Below are positions 41,666-42,712 of a stretch of 42,712 nt of DNA, piece after piece. This DNA is from Planctomycetota bacterium (GTDB lineage Bacteria; Planctomycetota; Planctomycetia; Pirellulales; UBA1268), in assembly GCA_018970605.1 (NCBI GenBank), contig JAGWWA010000008.1, positions 1 through 42,712 on the forward strand, in the 5' to 3' direction. The first letter of the stretch is position 1. Every line of letters begins with the position of its first letter. The position numbers and the translations under genes were made by a program. The notes under the pieces were generated by a model, which was not told the origin of the DNA, did no database searches, and was given only the letters and a program-made list of their open reading frames with translations.

Positions 41666-42307
41666 TCACGGCAGTGAAAACAGCGTGACGAGCGCCGGCA
41701 GCACATCGGACGATTCCGGCTGAAGCACCTCCTCGCGGAGCACGTCGAGGCCCGCGTTCCGGAACAGGTCGCGGTAGGTGTCGATCAAGTAGGGATGAAG
41801 CAGGAAGTCGCGGTCGGCCCCATAGGTGTTGGTGAGCAGCAGCCTGCCCCCCGGCGCCAGCGACTCCACCATCTGTCGGGCCATCCAGGCCACGTCGAAC
41901 ATGGGATAGAGCCAGCCGAAGCAGTAGATCGCCTCGACGACGGTGATCAGGTCCCAGGGGCCCTCCTCGACGTAGTCGAACGTGACCGCGTTGGCCTCGC
42001 GAAAGGTCGCGTGCGGCGCGGTGACCGCCTGCCGCGCGCGAGATATCGCGGAGGGGGCGATGTCGAGCGAGAGCACGGCGTCGGCGAGGCCGGCCAGGCC
42101 GGCCGTCAGGTTGCCGTTGCCGCAGCCCACCTCGACCACGCGGCCGTAGCGGCGATCGCCGAGCAACCGCATCTGCAGGTCGTGCTTCCGGCCTGCGTGG
42201 ATCGCCTCGTCCTCGTCCGCAGCCCAGGGATCGCCTGCGGCCCAGCGTTCCTCGAACTCCTCCGCGATGCTGCGAAGGATCTCGTCGCGATCGACCGGCT
42301 CGCTCAT
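41666..42307 (-). CDS. SAM-dependent methyltransferase, NodS-like
   Basis: A 213-residue class I methyltransferase. Motif I is VVEVGCGNGNLTAGLAG near residue 58, the acidic residue after beta-2 is in LSLDIAPSAISRAR, and motif IV is WDLITVVEAIYC. MVESLAPGGRLLLTNTYG ends the core. The layout resembles NodS-type N-methyltransferases, but the substrate is unknown. The start is the ATG at 42307 with GGAG 6 nt upstream. The 219 bp between it and the SbcD/YhaO-like gene contain no clear gene. Confidence 0.85.
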   Translation of the reverse strand: MSEPVDRDEILRSIAEEFEERWAAGDPWAADEDEAIHAGRKHDLQMRLLGDRRYGRVVEVGCGNGNLTAGLAGLADAVLSLDIAPSAISRARQAVTAPHATFREANAVTFDYVEEGPWDLITVVEAIYCFGWLYPMFDVAWMARQMVESLAPGGRLLLTNTYGADRDFLLHPYLIDTYRDLFRNAGLDVLREEVLQPESSDVLPALVTLFSLP

Positions 42308-42712
42308 GTCGCTCTCCGGAGGGGCCGAAAACCACGGGTCAGGGTACAGGTTTCGTAGCCGTCTCGTCATCATCCGCCGCGCCCGGCGAACGCCGTCAGA
42401 GGTGCGCGCCGCGGAGGCGGACGACTCCGTCCCGCAGCCGGATGGGCAGTTTCGCGTGCTCGAACGGCGGCGGCGACATCCAGACGTTGCAGCCGCGGGC
42501 GAATCACGCTGGACGCCGCATCGGGTCGTGGTTCACCCCACGCCTCACGGCGACTAGAGCGCATCTCCTCTCGCTGGAGCGATGAGTTGGAAATCCTGAG
42601 CGGGTAGGCGAGGGGGTCGGCGAACGCTCGAGGAGCCTTGGGCGTATCCTCGCCCCGGCGACAATCCGAAGGACCGCGAAGCGGAGACTTTTGCCGCCCC
42701 CGAGCCGTTGAT
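42308..42712. other. Window end without a recognisable gene
   Basis: I see no reading frame with family features. GTTCACCCCACGCCTCACGG at 42531-42550 is half of a family-A element. A gene whose start lies outside the window could still end here, but no such end is recognisable. Confidence 0.35.

Noticed and set aside
42370-42564. 64-codon open frame at the window end
   Set aside because: Arg/Pro/Ala-rich sequence with no motif, overlapping a family-A repeat; not supported as a gene.

Overview
The window is 42.7 kb of very GC-rich bacterial DNA, packed with genes on both strands. No ribosomal RNA genes, phage genes, transposases or CRISPR arrays were seen. A planctomycete (Planctomycetota, probably near Pirellulales) is the best guess. 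The main reason is a bacterial tetrahydromethanopterin (H4MPT) one-carbon gene set: fae, a methylene-H4MPT dehydrogenase, mch, a RimK-like ligase, a CitG-like protein, a pterin synthase-like protein and an ATP-grasp protein. Supporting signs are an excisionase-type HTH fused to a receiver domain, a P-ring-like lipoprotein with HEAT repeats, a Hanks kinase with an outer sensory domain, and short palindromic repeats between genes. The taxonomic call is inference.

Layout. 1-1.1 kb: the start of moaC (cut by the window edge) and an HTH-receiver regulator, separated by an array of strong hairpins that includes a 58-bp direct repeat. 1.5-6.9 kb: smc, coupled by overlapping start and stop codons to a lipoprotein gene. 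7.1-10.5 kb: a RimI-like acetyltransferase, a convergent ATP-grasp gene, then fae and mtdC. 10.7-14.5 kb: a leftward operon of FHA protein, rsgA, hflX and a short-chain dehydrogenase. 14.56-15.01 kb: RNase P RNA. 15.06-18.5 kb: a ribbon-helix-helix protein, mch-rimK, and a divergent DtxR-family regulator. 18.6-20.1 kb: a pterin synthase-like gene and a CitG-like gene, the latter without a canonical start codon. 20.2-24.1 kb: ppk1, a DnaJ-like gene, rnpA, yidD. 24.1-25.6 kb: a Nudix hydrolase, fabI and tRNA-Lys(CUU). 26.1-28.9 kb: a small membrane protein, PIN-PhoH and galK. 28.9-31.6 kb: a LuxR-type response regulator followed by a membrane Ser/Thr kinase. 31.8-36.6 kb: an RluA-type pseudouridine synthase, a glycosyltransferase fused to a polytopic membrane domain, an AI-2E-family transporter and a small membrane protein. 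36.7-41.4 kb: a YhaN-like SMC-type ATPase preceded by a gene that looks like a SbcD/YhaO partner with its metal-binding motifs eroded. 41.7-42.3 kb: a SAM methyltransferase. The last 0.4 kb holds no gene that I can support.

How the genes fit together. The C1 genes lie in three separate blocks within about 12 kb, mixed with housekeeping genes. Fae joins formaldehyde to H4MPT, the dehydrogenase oxidises the methylene form and Mch hydrolyses the methenyl form. The RimK-, ATP-grasp-, CitG- and pterin-synthase-like genes probably make or modify the cofactor. The formyltransferase/hydrolase (fhc) genes that would finish the route are not in this window. Both subunits of RNase P are present, the RNA and the protein, about 9 kb apart. 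The least explained features are the eroded exonuclease partner next to the YhaN-like ATPase, the start-less CitG-like gene, the kinase/response-regulator pair, and the hairpin and palindrome families between genes.
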